A DNA stretch of 64,000 nucleotides from Brachycybe producta (GCA_036925085.1 JAUPFP010000070.1:593001-657000); one strand, 5' to 3'; shown: positions 1 to 10,610, counted from the first letter of the stretch. Translations and numbers: made by a program. The notes: generated by a model from the letters alone, not told the origin.

Positions 1-195
1 ACGTGTTTGTTTTTAGGGGTTGTAGTTACAGGAGTGTAGTTTGTATTGTTTTGTTGAAAATTACGTCTAATTAAAGGTATCCTCCTTCTGTTACGGCAGA
101 TCCTGAACGCGTCATTCGAGGATTCCGTCAAAATTTGATAGATTAGTCTCACTAGTAAGAAGCTGCTTGCTGTGTTCAACATTTCAGCTCTCTTA
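1..195. other. No feature seen
   Basis: Single-copy-looking AT-rich DNA up to the first family C element. I see no gene, RNA gene or repeat here. Confidence 0.5.
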
Positions 196-197
196 TA

Positions 198-502
198 CCT
201 TGTACAACACACGAGTTAAATGAATTCAAATTAAACGTGTTCGGGTGAATTATACGGAATTCAGTTAAGGACATGAACACCAAATAAAAATTAACTTTAT
301 TATTAATATTTTAAATTGAAATACTAAATCAATATTTCGTCAATAGTTTATCTAATTATATTTAAGTATTAACTCAATATATTCAGATTATTAACTAAAT
401 TAAACTGAATTCGACGACATATTGTTTGTTTGCCCTTCACGGGGCTCTGTAGAACACGTTTATTATTTAAATGCATTTAAATTATCAGCTGTGTGTACTA
501 CG
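198..502 (-). mobile_element. MITE family C, copy 1
   Basis: A 305-bp element with ends CCTTGTACAACACACG and GTGTGTACTACG, flanked by TA on both sides (196-197, 503-504). It is inverted relative to most copies. Inside are the shared C landmarks: the motif around ATTCAGTTAAGGACATG, the AT-rich middle, and GGGCTCTGTAGAACACG. The TA target and terminal inverted repeats suggest a Tc1/mariner-type non-autonomous element; that assignment is inference. Confidence 0.88.
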
Positions 503-530
503 TATAGATTATATATATCGTATATTTTAA

Positions 531-752
531 CGTTGAGTCATTTTCATACATAAAAAGCTTATTTTGAAAGATATCGCTTTCAAAATAAGCTTTTTAATGT
601 ATGAAAATGACCCAACATTTAAATAGACAATATCTAAAAGGTTTCTCGCAAATATTCTTAAGTGATTAAAGTACCCTTCTAGTTTCTAAAACACTTTCAA
701 ATTTCTCTTCAATTTGCAGATGGAAAACAATAATTGAGTTCGAGAGGCTCCG
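531..752 (+). mobile_element. MITE family H, copy 1, with near-perfect hairpin
   Basis: The right part of family H: CCCTTCTAGTTTCTAAAACAC, then a polypyrimidine stretch and GAGTTCGAGAGGC. Its 5' part is a hairpin (arms about 538-570 and 577-610, six-base loop, one indel), much tighter than the loose internal palindrome of other H copies. The two arms match the H segments that flank the centre elsewhere. Confidence 0.75.
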
Positions 753-1451
753 TTTTAATATATTTCATGATTTTTTTGATCGTAAATTAAGGATTTTAGT
801 GAAAAGTGCCTGCCGCGTTGCCAATAGAAACGCGAAAACGGTTAAATGTAAACGTCAATGTCAACATGGTTGAAAAAAAAATGATTGTAAACGTTAACGT
901 CATTATAATTATGGGAACCAGGCATTTAAAATAATGGAAAATTGTTAATTTAAAATTAAATTTGGTTTTGAAAACAATTTTTTTTTTTTTGCAAAAATTA
1001 ACGTTAGGGTTAGGTGGTTATAGTTAAGTATATAATATTCCGCCAATATTGAATATTCACAATGGCATAACCCTGAAATTTCAATATTTTGATCGATTGT
1101 TATAAGCAAAAAAAAGGGGGGGGGGCGAATTTTACATAATAATCTAAACTTTCTTTACTTCATTTTGAAACTTGTAAAAAAAAAAACTACGTAAAATTTT
1201 GTTTCCACGGTATTGACGTCATATTTTTCTCAATGAAAAACGTCACTGATGAGGATATATTTATGATTGATGGGTGCCAATTATGAGCGTAGGTAGGAAG
1301 AAGGGGGGAGGAGGAGGTGCACTAGTGATAAAAGAAATTTAAACGACTTCAAGTAAGCTGGTTAAGGTTGAGTTCATTATGTTAAAATTTAGGTTGATAC
1401 TTTTTTTTATTTCAAAGGTTAGAAAAATTAAGACATAATTAAAAATTAAAA
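753..1451. other. AT-rich spacer, no gene
   Basis: AT-rich sequence with a poly-T run near 968 and a 10-G run at 1116-1125. No coding or RNA signal is visible. Confidence 0.5.
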
Positions 1452-2264
1452 ATGTTTTTTTAAAAAAACTAGAAGGGCTCAGTAGTCGGTGGCGCTGATC
1501 AAGCGCCAAATTGAACAAGCGCCAAACTGAATAACCGCCAAATTTTTGGCTTTTATTCAGTTTGGCGTTTCTTCCATTTGGCGCTTATTCAGTTTGGCGT
1601 TTGTTCCATTTGGCGTTTATTCAGTTTGGCGTTTGTTCCATTTGGCGCTTATTCAGTTTGGCGTTTGTTCCATTTGGCGCTTATTCCGTTTGGCGTTTGT
1701 TCCATTTGGCGCTTATTCCGTTTGGCGTTTGTTCCATTTGGCGCTTATTCAGTTTGGCGTTTGTTCTATTTGGCGCTTATTCAGTCGCCCCCAGTAGTCA
1801 CTCATCACTGAATCACTCAAGGGTGATTTCATATTGATATCTTTCAAAACAACATTATGGAAAGAAAAAAATTCAAACTGTTTTTTTGTTCAAAACTAGA
1901 ATGGCTAGGGGATTATGCTAAAACTAAAAGGATTTTCATGGCCATTATCTTAAATAATAAAACATTTTATAGTTCAGTTTGAAAACGACCCGACCCGTAT
2001 TTAAGTATTTTCATTTGACCATATTTCAAACTTGTTATAAAAAGTTTATTTTGAAAGATATCATCATGAAAAAACATTTTTAGCATTATCACGAACTTTT
2101 CTAGTTTCGTAATATTTCTTCTGGAAAACGTTCGCTTGAAAAGTATTAAATTTTATTATTAAAACCGCATTTGAGAGAAGAAAGACTCTGCTATAGAACA
2201 TAATGGCCACTACAGTGGCGCCATCTGATAGGACAAATACAGAATAAATATTTATAAAACCACC
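1452..2264. mobile_element. MITE family H, copy 2, interrupted by element U
   Basis: Degenerate family H. Its left arm (AACTAGAAGGGCTC) is split by the U element at 1488-1791 and resumes with CACTCAAGGGTGATTTCATA and GATATCTTTCAAAAC. The right arm has AAAAGTTTATTTTGAAAG, then ends ATAAAACCACC followed by TTAA (2265-2268). The TTAA edge matches other H ends. A further H-like scrap lies at about 2268-2300. Confidence 0.7.
1488..1791. mobile_element. Minisatellite-bearing foldback element U, copy 1
   Basis: A 304-bp element with an exact 8-bp duplication CAGTAGTC on both sides (1480-1487, 1792-1799). Its ends are inverted repeats: GGTGGCGCTGATCAAGCG and the complement of TATTCAGTCGCCCC. The interior (about 1558-1785) is a tandem array with a 32-bp unit made of two related 16-bp halves, CAGTTTGGCGTTTGTT and CCATTTGGCGCTTATT. 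Three overlapping frames of 77-91 codons run through it, a consequence of a stop-free repeat, not of coding. It sits inside an H copy. Confidence 0.88.
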
Positions 2265-2268
2265 TTAA

Positions 2269-3154
2269 GTGATTGAACTACCTTTTCTAGTTTTCTATAA
2301 AATCAAAAAAACACAAGATTTTCTTAATTTTGCTCCTAAAATACAGAATAAAAATCATTCATTATTGTTTTTGCGTTCAAACTTCCAATGGGCGTTTTGA
2401 ATTAGAAAATGACTGGGGAGTTTATGGTGAAAAAACATTAGAAATTTTTCGGGCGCCATATTGTCTCTTTTCTCTTTTTTGGTCGCTTATGTTTCCGCTT
2501 ATTATTTATCTTCCCCTTACTCTAGTTATATCCCACAAAAGTCAGCCCCCTTTTTTTATATAGGTTTCAGTTTTTTTTAAAAAATAAATATAAATCTCCC
2601 CTCCTTTTTTACGTTTTTTTTTATTGTCCAAAAAGTTAAACTTTATTGTAATAACGGGAAATTAACGCGGATCACACATACACACACAACTTTGAGGGTG
2701 TGTGTAGTGTCCTTTTTTTTCTTTCTTTGGGTGGGGCCCACTGGATTCACTTGTATTTTGTACTTAGGTCTCGTTTTCTTATATTTTCAGGCACGTGAAA
2801 CCTGTTTGCAATTTGGCAACAGTTGTGTTCCAAGATCTTCTTGTCAAAATGTCTGTCTTTTCTCCCCTCTTTTTCTCTTTCTTTCCATTCATTCACATTA
2901 ATATTGTGTGTGTGTGTGGGGGAGGATAAGAAAGGACACTCACAATCATAGAGGGCGCTTTTTTAAAAAAAAAAAGTATATCAAACACTTGCTTCATGAA
3001 AATTGATAATAAACTAGAATGGGTGTGGGCGTGTTGCCCATTTTTAACAATGAAAAAATGATCTTAATTGTCATGTAGTTTGATGTAAAGGATGCTAGGT
3101 GGCGCTGAACACTGCTGTTAAAAAAAAAAGTTCGCCATGTTAGTTTCTTGTAGT
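2269..3154. other. T-rich spacer, no gene
   Basis: Pyrimidine-rich sequence with short (TG)n at about 2907-2918 and several T runs. Short open frames here are low-complexity. No recognisable feature. Confidence 0.5.
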
Positions 3155-3459
3155 CCTCTTGTCTTTCAGGTGCAAAATTAAGAGAAATTTAGAATAGTTC
3201 AATCACTTCAGAGTATTTTCATGTTGATATCGTTCAAAATTAACTTTTCATAGACAAAAATTGAAAAACAAAAATTAGCTCGTTTGCTTAAAAGTGGGTC
3301 ATTTTTAAATTCGCATCAAAAGTTTATTTTGAACGAATATCAACTTGAAAACATCATTAAGTAAATGAAGAGCTACCCTTCTAGTTTCTAAAACACTTTC
3401 TAGGTTGTCTTTACTCTTCTGAAAGACAAAATAATCAGAGTTTTAGAGGCGTTTTATAC
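3155..3459 (+). mobile_element. MITE family H, copy 3
   Basis: Long imperfect hairpin typical of H: left arm with GTCTTTCAGGTGCAAAATTA and TTCATGTTGATATCG, right arm with GAGCTACCCTTCTAGTTTC and TGAAAGACAAAATAATC. Its outer right end is replaced by the AA element, which begins after TTAA at 3460-3463. Confidence 0.78.
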
Positions 3460-3463
3460 TTAA

Positions 3464-3755
3464 AGCAGCCCACAGACCTGCAATTTGGTTGCCAACCATG
3501 TTGCCAACTTGTTTGTCACACAGACTATGCAATCTTTACAGCAACATCAGAAACATATGCATCGAAAAACTCTCCACGCTTCATTATTTGGGATGGTAGC
3601 CTTTTTCTTTAGCCATAAACGTTTTGATTTCACTGCAACCGTTGGTGGAACCTGTAATTACAACTTCAACCGCTGCACAGACCTTCAACACTGTTTGCTA
3701 CATGACAAGTTGGCTATATGGTTGGCAACCAAGTTGCAAGTCTGTGCTATAGAGT
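3464..3755. mobile_element. TTAA-type hairpin MITE, family AA
   Basis: Starts after TTAA (3460-3463) with AGCAGCCCACAGACCTGC. The arm TTTGGTTGCCAACCATG is repeated inverted at 3716-3738 and ends in CAAGTCTGTGC. Arms are about 45 bp. A 92-codon frame (3485-3763) lies inside and spans both arms, so it is taken as chance. The right edge has decayed, and no second TTAA is visible. Confidence 0.7.
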
Positions 3756-3776
3756 GCAAGTAGATCATTTTTGTGC

Positions 3777-4072
3777 GTGTAGCGTTAGATGGCGCTACTA
3801 GTTTTCCCATAGAAATATACTGACACTTCTTCAACTCTGACTCACCTTTTGTTTTTCACCTTTGGCAAACTACACGTGCTCTCTTCACTTATATTATGTT
3901 CTGATTTAAGTTTGTCACGTGCTGATAATTAAGGTTGTTTTTGGCGCTTTTAGAGCTAAAAGGGTGCATTCTATTTCAACTAATTGCATGCGAAAGTAGT
4001 TTGCCACCTGTTGGAGGTTGCAGGCGCCATCTACTTTGCAATTACACAAGTATTTTTTTATAGAACCCTCTT
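3777..4072 (+). mobile_element. Dispersed repeat family L, copy 1
   Basis: About 300 bp, nearly colinear with copies at 21003 and 24776. Landmarks: TTAGATGGCGCTACTAG, TCTTCAACTCTGACTCACC, CACGTGCTCTCT, CGCTTTTAGAGCTAAAAG, AGGCGCCATCTAC, ending near ACCCTCTTAA. It is not a full palindrome; only about 15 bp near each end are inverted. No clear tRNA promoter boxes, so a DNA transposon is favoured over a SINE, with little certainty. Confidence 0.8.
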
Positions 4073-4895
4073 AAAACCACGTTATGTAACAAAAAATAAA
4101 TAAAATATAAAATAGTGAAAGTGATTTTTAGCTGTTTTTATGGAGCATGATTTTTTTATTGATTTTGAAATTTTTTTTCATTCAATTTTTGAATTTCATG
4201 CAATTCATTGGAGATGTTCTCATTCAAATTTTTCACTATGTCCATTTTCTCTCCTTATCAATAGCGTGGTAATATGTTTTACCCCTTTTTTTTTTTTGAG
4301 CGATTTTCAACACTTTCTCCTTATATTATAATCATATTTTTTGATGCTTCATATTAATATTTGTAATATATGATGAAGAGCATGATGGGAAATAGGTTAT
4401 CCATTGGATTCCATGCATCATTGTGTTATGCTTATAATGCTTATTATAAAAGCCCCCTTTTGGAGAGAGATAGAGAGAAGGAAAAGAAAAAGAAACATTG
4501 AATACAATAATTCACGGTGTTTTTAAATTTTTATTATTCAAAATTATTATTATTATTATTTTAGAACAGAACTTTATTAATAAAAAAAATGATATAATAA
4601 TAAAAAGCAACAGGTGTGTGAATCTGTGAAAATTACAACAATGACACATGTCTTAAGATAAATCTTTTGTTGTTCCTTCTTTCTTATTTCGCTTTGAGAG
4701 GAACAATTCTTAGTTGCTGTTTTTTTTAAAAAGCCTCACTGGGTGTCGCACTGTGTTCTAGTTACTTCAAAAGCTGTATTTTGTAAAGGTTAGGTAAGGC
4801 GGCCATGTTCTTTGGGCCACGTGATGGCTGCTTCCATAGGAGATCATGTATACCACAAGTTTGTAAACTTAAACTTAAGTGGAAATCTAATCTCA
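4073..4895. other. AT-rich spacer, no gene
   Basis: AT-rich with (ATT)n near 4541-4561. A 63-codon frame at 4140-4331 is phenylalanine-rich, low-complexity and unconvincing. Nothing else seen. Confidence 0.5.
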
Positions 4896-4897
4896 TA

Positions 4898-5194
4898 CGT
4901 AGTACACACCTGATAATTTAAATGCATTTAAATAATAAGTGTTCTACAGAGCCCCCTGTGAAGGGCAAACAAACAATATGTCGAATTCAATTTATTCAGT
5001 TAATCTGAAAATATTGAGTTAATACTTAAATATAATAATATAAACTATTGACAAAATATTGATTTAGTATTTTAATTTAAAATATTAATAATTAAAGTCA
5101 ATTTTTATTTGGGTTTATGTCCTTAACTGGATTCCGTATAATTCACCTAAACACATTTAATTTGAATTCATTTAACTTATGTGTGTGTACAAGG
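4898..5194 (+). mobile_element. MITE family C, copy 2
   Basis: A 297-bp element flanked by TA (4896-4897, 5195-5196). It opens CGTAGTACACACCTGATAAT and closes GTGTGTACAAGG. It carries TTCTACAGAGCC..GTGAAGGGC near one end and the inverted cousin GTCCTTAACTGGATTCCG near the other. This is a good reference for the family. Confidence 0.9.
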
Positions 5195-5218
5195 TATAAG
5201 ATTATTACACTCCAGGGC

Positions 5219-5401
5219 ACATGCAAGTAAGGACATGGAGATGACAAGCCCTTTTATGAGGAATGGCAACTTCTAATTGGTTTGTTATTTGGCCTGACGT
5301 CACATGCCCCGCCCTTTTCGATTTCTAATTGGTTGATATTTTGTAAGACACTCATAAAAGGGCTGGCAAACGACTCTATCTCCCTTTTCTTGTATGCCTG
5401 T
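5219..5401. mobile_element. MITE family A3, copy 1
   Basis: Palindromic element with ends ACATGCAAGTAAGGACATG and the complement of CTTTTCTTGTATGCCTGT. The flanks TCCAGGGC/TCCAGGAC match at 7 of 8. The interior is the family A core: inverted CCAAT (TAATTGGTTTG), CRE-like TGACGTCA and CCGCCC. The ends differ from family A although the core is shared. Confidence 0.85.
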
Positions 5402-5410
5402 TCCAGGACT

Positions 5411-5789
5411 GCTAGGACTGGCAACTTGTAATGTGTTGAATGACAACGGATGTTCTGGCATAGGTGGCGAAAACTACAACAAACCAAAGTGTCCATTTTG
5501 TATTAAAGGCTAGTAAGGCTACTGCGCGGGAATACGTCATGCGCGATAGCTAAATAAAATTCAAGGTTTTAGACGGTTATTATCAAGTACCGTTTACTGA
5601 TTGGTTTTTATATTGCTAGATTTTCGTACTTCGGTACTGGCGTCAAACATAAAATGGGTTCCATTATTAACAATTTGGGCGCTGCAGTTGATTGGCGCCT
5701 TTATTCTAGCTTTACAGATACAAATTTAGGCGCAAAAACTGAAGAATAAGTATAGAGGGCGCCATCTAGGATTAGCGGAGAAAACCACA
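5411..5789. other. Spacer, no gene
   Basis: Mixed sequence with a small CpG-containing patch (GCGCGGGAATACGTCATGCGCG at about 5525-5546). An 80-codon minus-strand frame at 5254-5496 overlaps the A3 element and is not credible as a gene. Confidence 0.45.
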
Positions 5790-5925
5790 TTTTCATGAAG
5801 ATGTTTTCCCTTTTAATTTGCTCCTTCTAGTTTATAAAACCTCTTTTTTTTTTTCGTTTCTCTTAATTTTCTTTCTGAAAGAACAAAATAACCAGAGTTC
5901 GAGGGGGCGTTTAAAACCACGTTTA
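5790..5925 (+). mobile_element. MITE family H, copy 4 (right arm only)
   Basis: Carries TTCTAGTTTATAAAACC, a T run, TGAAAGAACAAAATAACCAG and GAGTTCGAGGGGGCG, all in H order. The left arm is missing or too decayed to see. Confidence 0.65.
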
Positions 5926-6847
5926 AAAAATATTAAAAGGCGTAAAAATTAGGCTATTGATCGATGACTTCATTTTTTTGTTGTTTGAGAACTTCATTCA
6001 AAAAAAAATATCCAACCAAAAAAAGTTGATTGTTAATTTTTTTTTGGCTTTGACATCTTAAGTCACACAGGCGTTTTTTTTTTTTTCTTTCTTTCTTCGG
6101 TTTCTTAAAAAAAAAGTTAATTGATGGACGACATAATTAAGCTCATATGATGCATTGAAAAATTAAGATACAAAAAAATGTGTTCTCCTTTCTTTCTAGT
6201 TTTTAGTTAACTAAAAAGGCTAAAATTAGCTTTTTATGATCCTGAATCATTTTTTTTTCTTCTTCTTCTTATATATAAATAATAGACGTTTTTTTTTTTT
6301 GAAGAAAAAAATCGTTTCTTGAATAAGAATAGATGCGATTTTTTTTCTTCTAATTTTTGTTCTGAGAGTTGCATAATTAATGCGTCATTAGCATACTAAT
6401 ATAAGCAAACACATTATGGTCTTCTCATTAGTGCTAAGAGAAGAAGAAGAAAAAAAAAGAGGTTAAACGATCATCATCTTTCTTTTCTAGTCTGGAATAT
6501 ATATATTTTTTTTCATTCTCTTAGGGGAGGAAAAAATTGAGATTATTATTTTAACTTTATAAGAGAAAATGAGTTTAGATATTATTTTAAGGGTTGTAAT
6601 CTATCTAGCACGATTCTATCTCATATGAAAGCGACCTGGTGGAGGGTAGTGTATGCCATTCGTGTTAGGCTTTTCGTGTTAAGAGACTAGATTAACATCT
6701 TGCTTTCACTCCCGCAGTTTACTCCACACTTGGTTTGATGGTTGAAAGTGCAATGTGCTCTTCAAATTAAATTTTTCTTAGTTTTATTTACTCTTCTTGT
6801 TTTGAAATATTTTATTTGAAATATTTAAATAAATAAAATATTTAAAT
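5926..6847. other. T-rich spacer, no gene
   Basis: Contains many T runs, including TTCTTCTTCTT tracts, with no open frame of note and no repeat family recognised. Confidence 0.5.
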
Positions 6848-6854
6848 GTTTTAT

Positions 6855-7371
6855 CTTAGACTATTACTTTACTGGACTGGCAACTCCCTATCTTCTACAT
6901 GTTAAAGCGTTAAATGCATGTTCATAGGCAAAAGTGACGCCAGCTACGTCTGGTGGCATTATTTTAAAAGAAAATCGGGAGTGAAAGTCTTGTTTTTTTT
7001 GTGTGGTTCGACGTTGATTGATGTGACGTCAGAGTACATAACCAACCAATTAGAAGTTGCGTTCATCATAAAAAGGGTGGAGCCAACTTCTATTCGTTCC
7101 TCCCGATTTCTAATTGCCTGTGTCATATACTCCTATAGATAGTATCTATAGGAGGCTATGTCTGTGTAGTTCTTCATAAGCCATACTTTTTATACTAATA
7201 TATAAAAATACACCCTACATAGCTACAAAATGAACTCGTCCAAAACTTGACTTTTACTATTCAAGTTCATATACCATAGTCCCGCTAGAGGCGCCACTTG
7301 GAAAACAACGATTCATAACTGTCAAACACAAAATTTCGGGAGTTGCCAGTCCAGTAAAGTAATAGCCTAAG
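6855..7371. mobile_element. MITE family B, copy 1, with nested A fragment
   Basis: Ends are long inverted repeats: TTACTTTACTGGACTGGC at the left, and its complement at about 7343-7362. It is flanked by a 7-bp direct repeat GTTTTAT (6848-6854, 7372-7378). The interior matches copy 2 at 11617 (CTACGTCTGGTGGCATTAT, ACAAAATGAACTCGTCC, CACAAAATTTCGGGAGTT). A truncated A element and a short hairpin (about 7130-7152) sit in the middle. Confidence 0.88.
6999..7120 (-). mobile_element. MITE family A, truncated copy nested in B
   Basis: Only the right half remains: GTGTGGTTCGACGTTGATTG, a CRE-like TGACGTCA, ACCAACCAATTAG, and the end TTCTAATTGCCTG. The GC-box segment is lost. It interrupts the alignment of B copies 1 and 2, so it arrived after B. 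Confidence 0.85.
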
Positions 7372-7455
7372 GTTTTATTTCATATTAAATATGAAAAATA
7401 AACATATTGACGCCGCGACTGTGTATTTTAAAAATTAACGTTTTTTTCTTTAACG

Positions 7456-7582
7456 TAATCGGGACGAACAGACGTTGGCTCCGCCCTTTTTATGACGAAC
7501 CACACAACAAACCAATTAGAAGTTGGCGGTCGTCATAAAAAGGACGGAGCTAACTTCTGTTTGTTCCGATTTCTAATTGCCT
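7456..7582 (+). mobile_element. MITE family A, internally deleted copy
   Basis: Left end AATCGGGACGAACAGACG runs into GACGAACCACACAACAAACC, skipping the first CCAAT and the CRE, then finishes TTCCGATTTCTAATTGCC. About 80 bp of the usual centre is missing. The outermost left bases are lost, so no target duplication can be read. Confidence 0.85.
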
Positions 7583-8154
7583 TGTTCGTCGTCGTGCGAG
7601 ATGGATTCGCTTTTTTTGGGGGGGGGGGAGGGGTGGGGGGAAGGAACAACCGCCATTTTTTTATATTTCTGTCTTTTTTCTTATAAATATTTAATGTAAA
7701 TAATACTGACGTTGAAGTTAATTTTTTTTCTGATATATATTTGCATGTTTGCATAACATTAAACTTCGGATTAATTTGACACATTTTATTCTCTTGGAGC
7801 TTATCATTTTTTTTTTCTCTTCCGTCTTCGTTTTTCCTTTTGTTAATTTCCGATAAAAAAAAGTTACCTTTTTTTCTCGTCTTTCGATTGATCTCTGTAA
7901 ATAAAATGTCTTAACAGCTGCTGAATAGGCCTTCAATTTGATAATCTACCTTCTTTTTTTAACGTAAACATTTTTATATACAGTTATTATACCTCGCTTA
8001 ACGTTACAAAACCACTTTTACATTTACATTGTTTCCAGTAATGATTCAGTTAACGATACAATTTTCAGGATCATTAAGCCAAGATATGACTGTAAATAAC
8101 GAACAAAGTGGAAAATCTGTCATGTAAATTTACTTAACAATTTGCAAAAAACAC
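7583..8154. other. T-rich spacer, no gene
   Basis: Contains an 11-G run at 7618-7628 and T-rich tracts. Minus-strand frames here encode low-complexity lysine/proline strings. No feature supported. Confidence 0.5.
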
Positions 8155-8158
8155 TTAA

Positions 8159-8410
8159 GCCTGGGACACACTATGCGTCGAAACAGGCAATTAGAAATCG
8201 GGACGAACAGAAGTTGGCTCCGCCCTTTGTATGACGACCGGCAATTTCTAATTGGTTGGTTATGTAGTCTGACGTCACATGCTCTCCGTCCTTTTCAACG
8301 TCAAACCACACAACAAACCAATTTAGAAGTTGCCGTTCGTCATACAAAAAGCGCAGCTAACTTCTGTTTGTCCCGATTTCTAATTGCCTGTTGCGTCGAA
8401 TGATAGTTTG
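8159..8410. mobile_element. TTAA-type MITE family S (left part), split by A
   Basis: Begins right after TTAA (8155-8158) with GCCTGGGACACACTATGCG, the terminal style shared by several TTAA families. It is split at TGCGTCGAA by a family A copy and resumes with TGATAGTTTGACACAGTGTG. A right end was not located; it may extend towards the TTAA near 8817. Confidence 0.6.
8183..8391 (+). mobile_element. MITE family A, full copy with exact 9-bp TSD
   Basis: ACAGGCAATTAG...CTAATTGCCTGT, flanked by TGCGTCGAA on both sides (8174-8182, 8392-8400). Order within: GC box (GGCTCCGCCC), inverted CCAAT, CRE-like TGACGTCA, a second GC box (TCTCCGTCC variant), CCAAT, then the closing arm. The duplication proves insertion into family S. 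Confidence 0.96.
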
Positions 8411-8664
8411 ACACAGTGTGTGACCGTGAGACGGATGTCAAGTGTCAGATGCCGAGCGTCCAACGTTCGACATTGGAAAGTGAGGGGGTGGGGGCGTATA
8501 TTGGGGGAGGCATTCGAGCAGGTGTCGGTTTTCTTTGTCGTGTGTCAAAAGGGCCCCTCCAACATTGGAATGTGCTGACCCCACCATTCGTGACTTGGTC
8601 ACGGATAGACGGACCGGGTTCATCATCATCATCATCAATTGCGAACGTACAAGTAGCCTACTGG

Positions 8665-8767
8665 TAGGCTTGCCATCCGTCCTCCTTTGTGGAGGACAGT
8701 CCTCCATTTGGACATTTCTTCCGAATGGAGGACTGTCCTCCACAAAGGAGGACGGGTGGCAAGCCTA
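8665..8767. mobile_element. MITE family E, copy 1
   Basis: A 103-bp near-perfect palindrome: TAGGCTTGCCATCCGTCC and its complement at the far end, with nested GGAGGACAGTCCTCC repeats (8691-8705) mirrored after a short spacer. Flanks CCTACTGG/CCTTCTGG match at 7 of 8, suggesting an 8-bp duplication. Frames of 76-101 codons crossing it on both strands reflect the palindrome. Confidence 0.88.
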
Positions 8768-8775
8768 CCTTCTGG

Positions 8776-9843
8776 TAAATGTTGGAAATAGTTTAACGTT
8801 GAACACATAGGTGTGTTTAAGGTTTTATTTGATAGTTAAATTTGCACATTTAACTAGCATTTTAGACATTGTCCGTACAAAATGTCTAATACAAGAAACC
8901 AATCTGCAAAATAACACTTTTATTGATGTATTTTGCAAATTGTCTGAAGCGCCACTAACTAGTCATTGTGCAAATTTACAATCAAAAACTTTAAAGAATT
9001 TTTTTTTACTTAAAAGAACGAATTTTCTATACATAATGATGCAATTGTGGAGCATTTCGCATATTGCCTGATTTACTACCGTATTCTGCAACACATTTAC
9101 TAGGAATTTTCTGTTATATTTTTATAAAATGACTGAACTGTTTCTTAAATATGTTACTGTTCAGTTTATTAGTCGTCATTTTTTGCTATGATTTTTAAAA
9201 CTTTAATGAAAAACAGGTAGAACTTCAATTATAAAATATTGACTATAAACGCGGCATGAATGTGTATTTTTGTGTGTTGTGTGCCAATTGGATAATTTTT
9301 TTATTATTATTATCAATTTGATAATGTGTATTTTAGTTTTATTTTTCTAGTTCCTGGTGGATCATAACTTTATAAGAAACGACGATATAAATTTCACTTT
9401 TTTCTGCTCTTGTTTTTCTATATTTTGATCCATTTTTGTTATCCTTCAGGGGTGGGGGGGGGGGGGGGGAAGGAGGGTCTCTCATTTTTGGAGGTTATTG
9501 TTTTTTTTTTCTTTTTCTACCTGAATATCGTCTTCAGTTTTTACCAATGGGGTTTATGTTTGGTCAGGTGTCTTTAATTGATTTCTTTGTTCATTCGTAT
9601 AAATACGATTGTGTTTTACTTCAGTCTGAACGATTATTATAGTATTTTTTAGCTCGTGGCCACAAAATTGTTTCTTCAAGAAGGAAGACAAAATATTGGC
9701 TATTTTAATAATGTTTTCATATTTTTTGATAGAAGAGATCTTAAATTGATTTTATTGTTATTTGTTTGGATTTTTAAAAACTTATTTTTTTTTTGTTATC
9801 CTGCAAAAAAAAACAATGGACGAAAAACATTAAATATTTTACA
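8776..9843. other. AT-rich spacer, no gene
   Basis: Frames of 63-86 codons occur (8811-9071, 9436-9642, 9656-9847) without recognisable domains. A 16-G run lies at 9454-9469. No transposon ends recognised. Confidence 0.45.
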
Positions 9844-9989
9844 ATAGAGACCAACAAAGAAAGCCTATGGGCAAGTGGACTTCATTGGGTTTTTGGTCTT
9901 TGTGGGCCTGGTGGGTGCTTGAAAAAAAACACAGACATGGGCTTTGTGGGGGCTGATGGTGAGCTTTTATAAATAATCAGTGGGTTTTG

Positions 9990-10610
9990 TGGTGCGCATG
10001 GGCCTGGTAGGCTTTGACCTACTGGGCTTTACGAACCTGGTGGGCTTTATAAACCTGGTGGGCTTTATGAACCTGTTGGGTTTTATGAACCTGTTGGGCT
10101 TTATGGACTGGGTGGGCTTTACAAACCTGATGTGCCTTATGAACCTGCTGGGCTTTATAAACCTGGTGTCCTTTATAAACCTGGTGTGCTTTATGAACCT
10201 GGTGTGCTTTATGAACCTGGTGTGCTTTATGAACCTGATGTGCTTTATGAACCTGGTGGGCTTTATGGACTGGGTGGTCTTTACGAACCTGGTGTGCTTT
10301 ACGAACCTGGTGTGCTTTACGAACCTGATGTGCCTTACGAACCTGCTGGGCTTTATAAACCTGGTGTGCTTTACGAAACTGGTGGGCTTTATAAACCTGC
10401 TGGGCTTTATAAACCTGGTGGGCTTTATAAACCTGGTGGGCTTTATGAACCTGGTGGGTTTTTTATAAACCAGGTGGGGTTTATAAACCTGGTGGGCTTA
10501 TGGACCTGGTCGAGTTCATGAACCCGGTGTGTTTTATGAACCCTAGTGGGTTTTATAAACCTGGTGGAGTTTATGGGGAGCTTTATGGACTCAGTGGACC
10601 TCATGAGCTT
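9990..10610. repeat. 18-bp minisatellite array
   Basis: About 33 tandem units close to GGGCTTTATAAACCTGGT, with alternate units TATGAACCTG and TACGAACCTG. Because 18 is a multiple of three, two frames stay open: 162 codons (9980-10468, repeating LVGFIN-like) and 129 codons (10132-10521, repeating GLYKPG/VLYEPG-like). Units after about 10450 slip by a base, which breaks both frames. Degenerate GGGCCT-rich flanks extend from about 9844 to 10770. I treat it as non-coding. Confidence 0.9.

Noticed and set aside
1546-1837. Three overlapping frames of 77-91 codons with WRLF-like repeats
   Set aside because: All three forward frames are open because the 16/32-bp unit lacks stops. They are a by-product of element U.
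3485-3763. 92-codon plus-strand frame
   Set aside because: It covers both arms of hairpin element AA; coding potential of a palindrome is not evidence of a gene.
9980-10521. 162- and 129-codon open frames
   Set aside because: They run through an 18-bp tandem repeat, overlap in two frames, and lose frame where units slip. No start context, domain or splice signal supports a gene.
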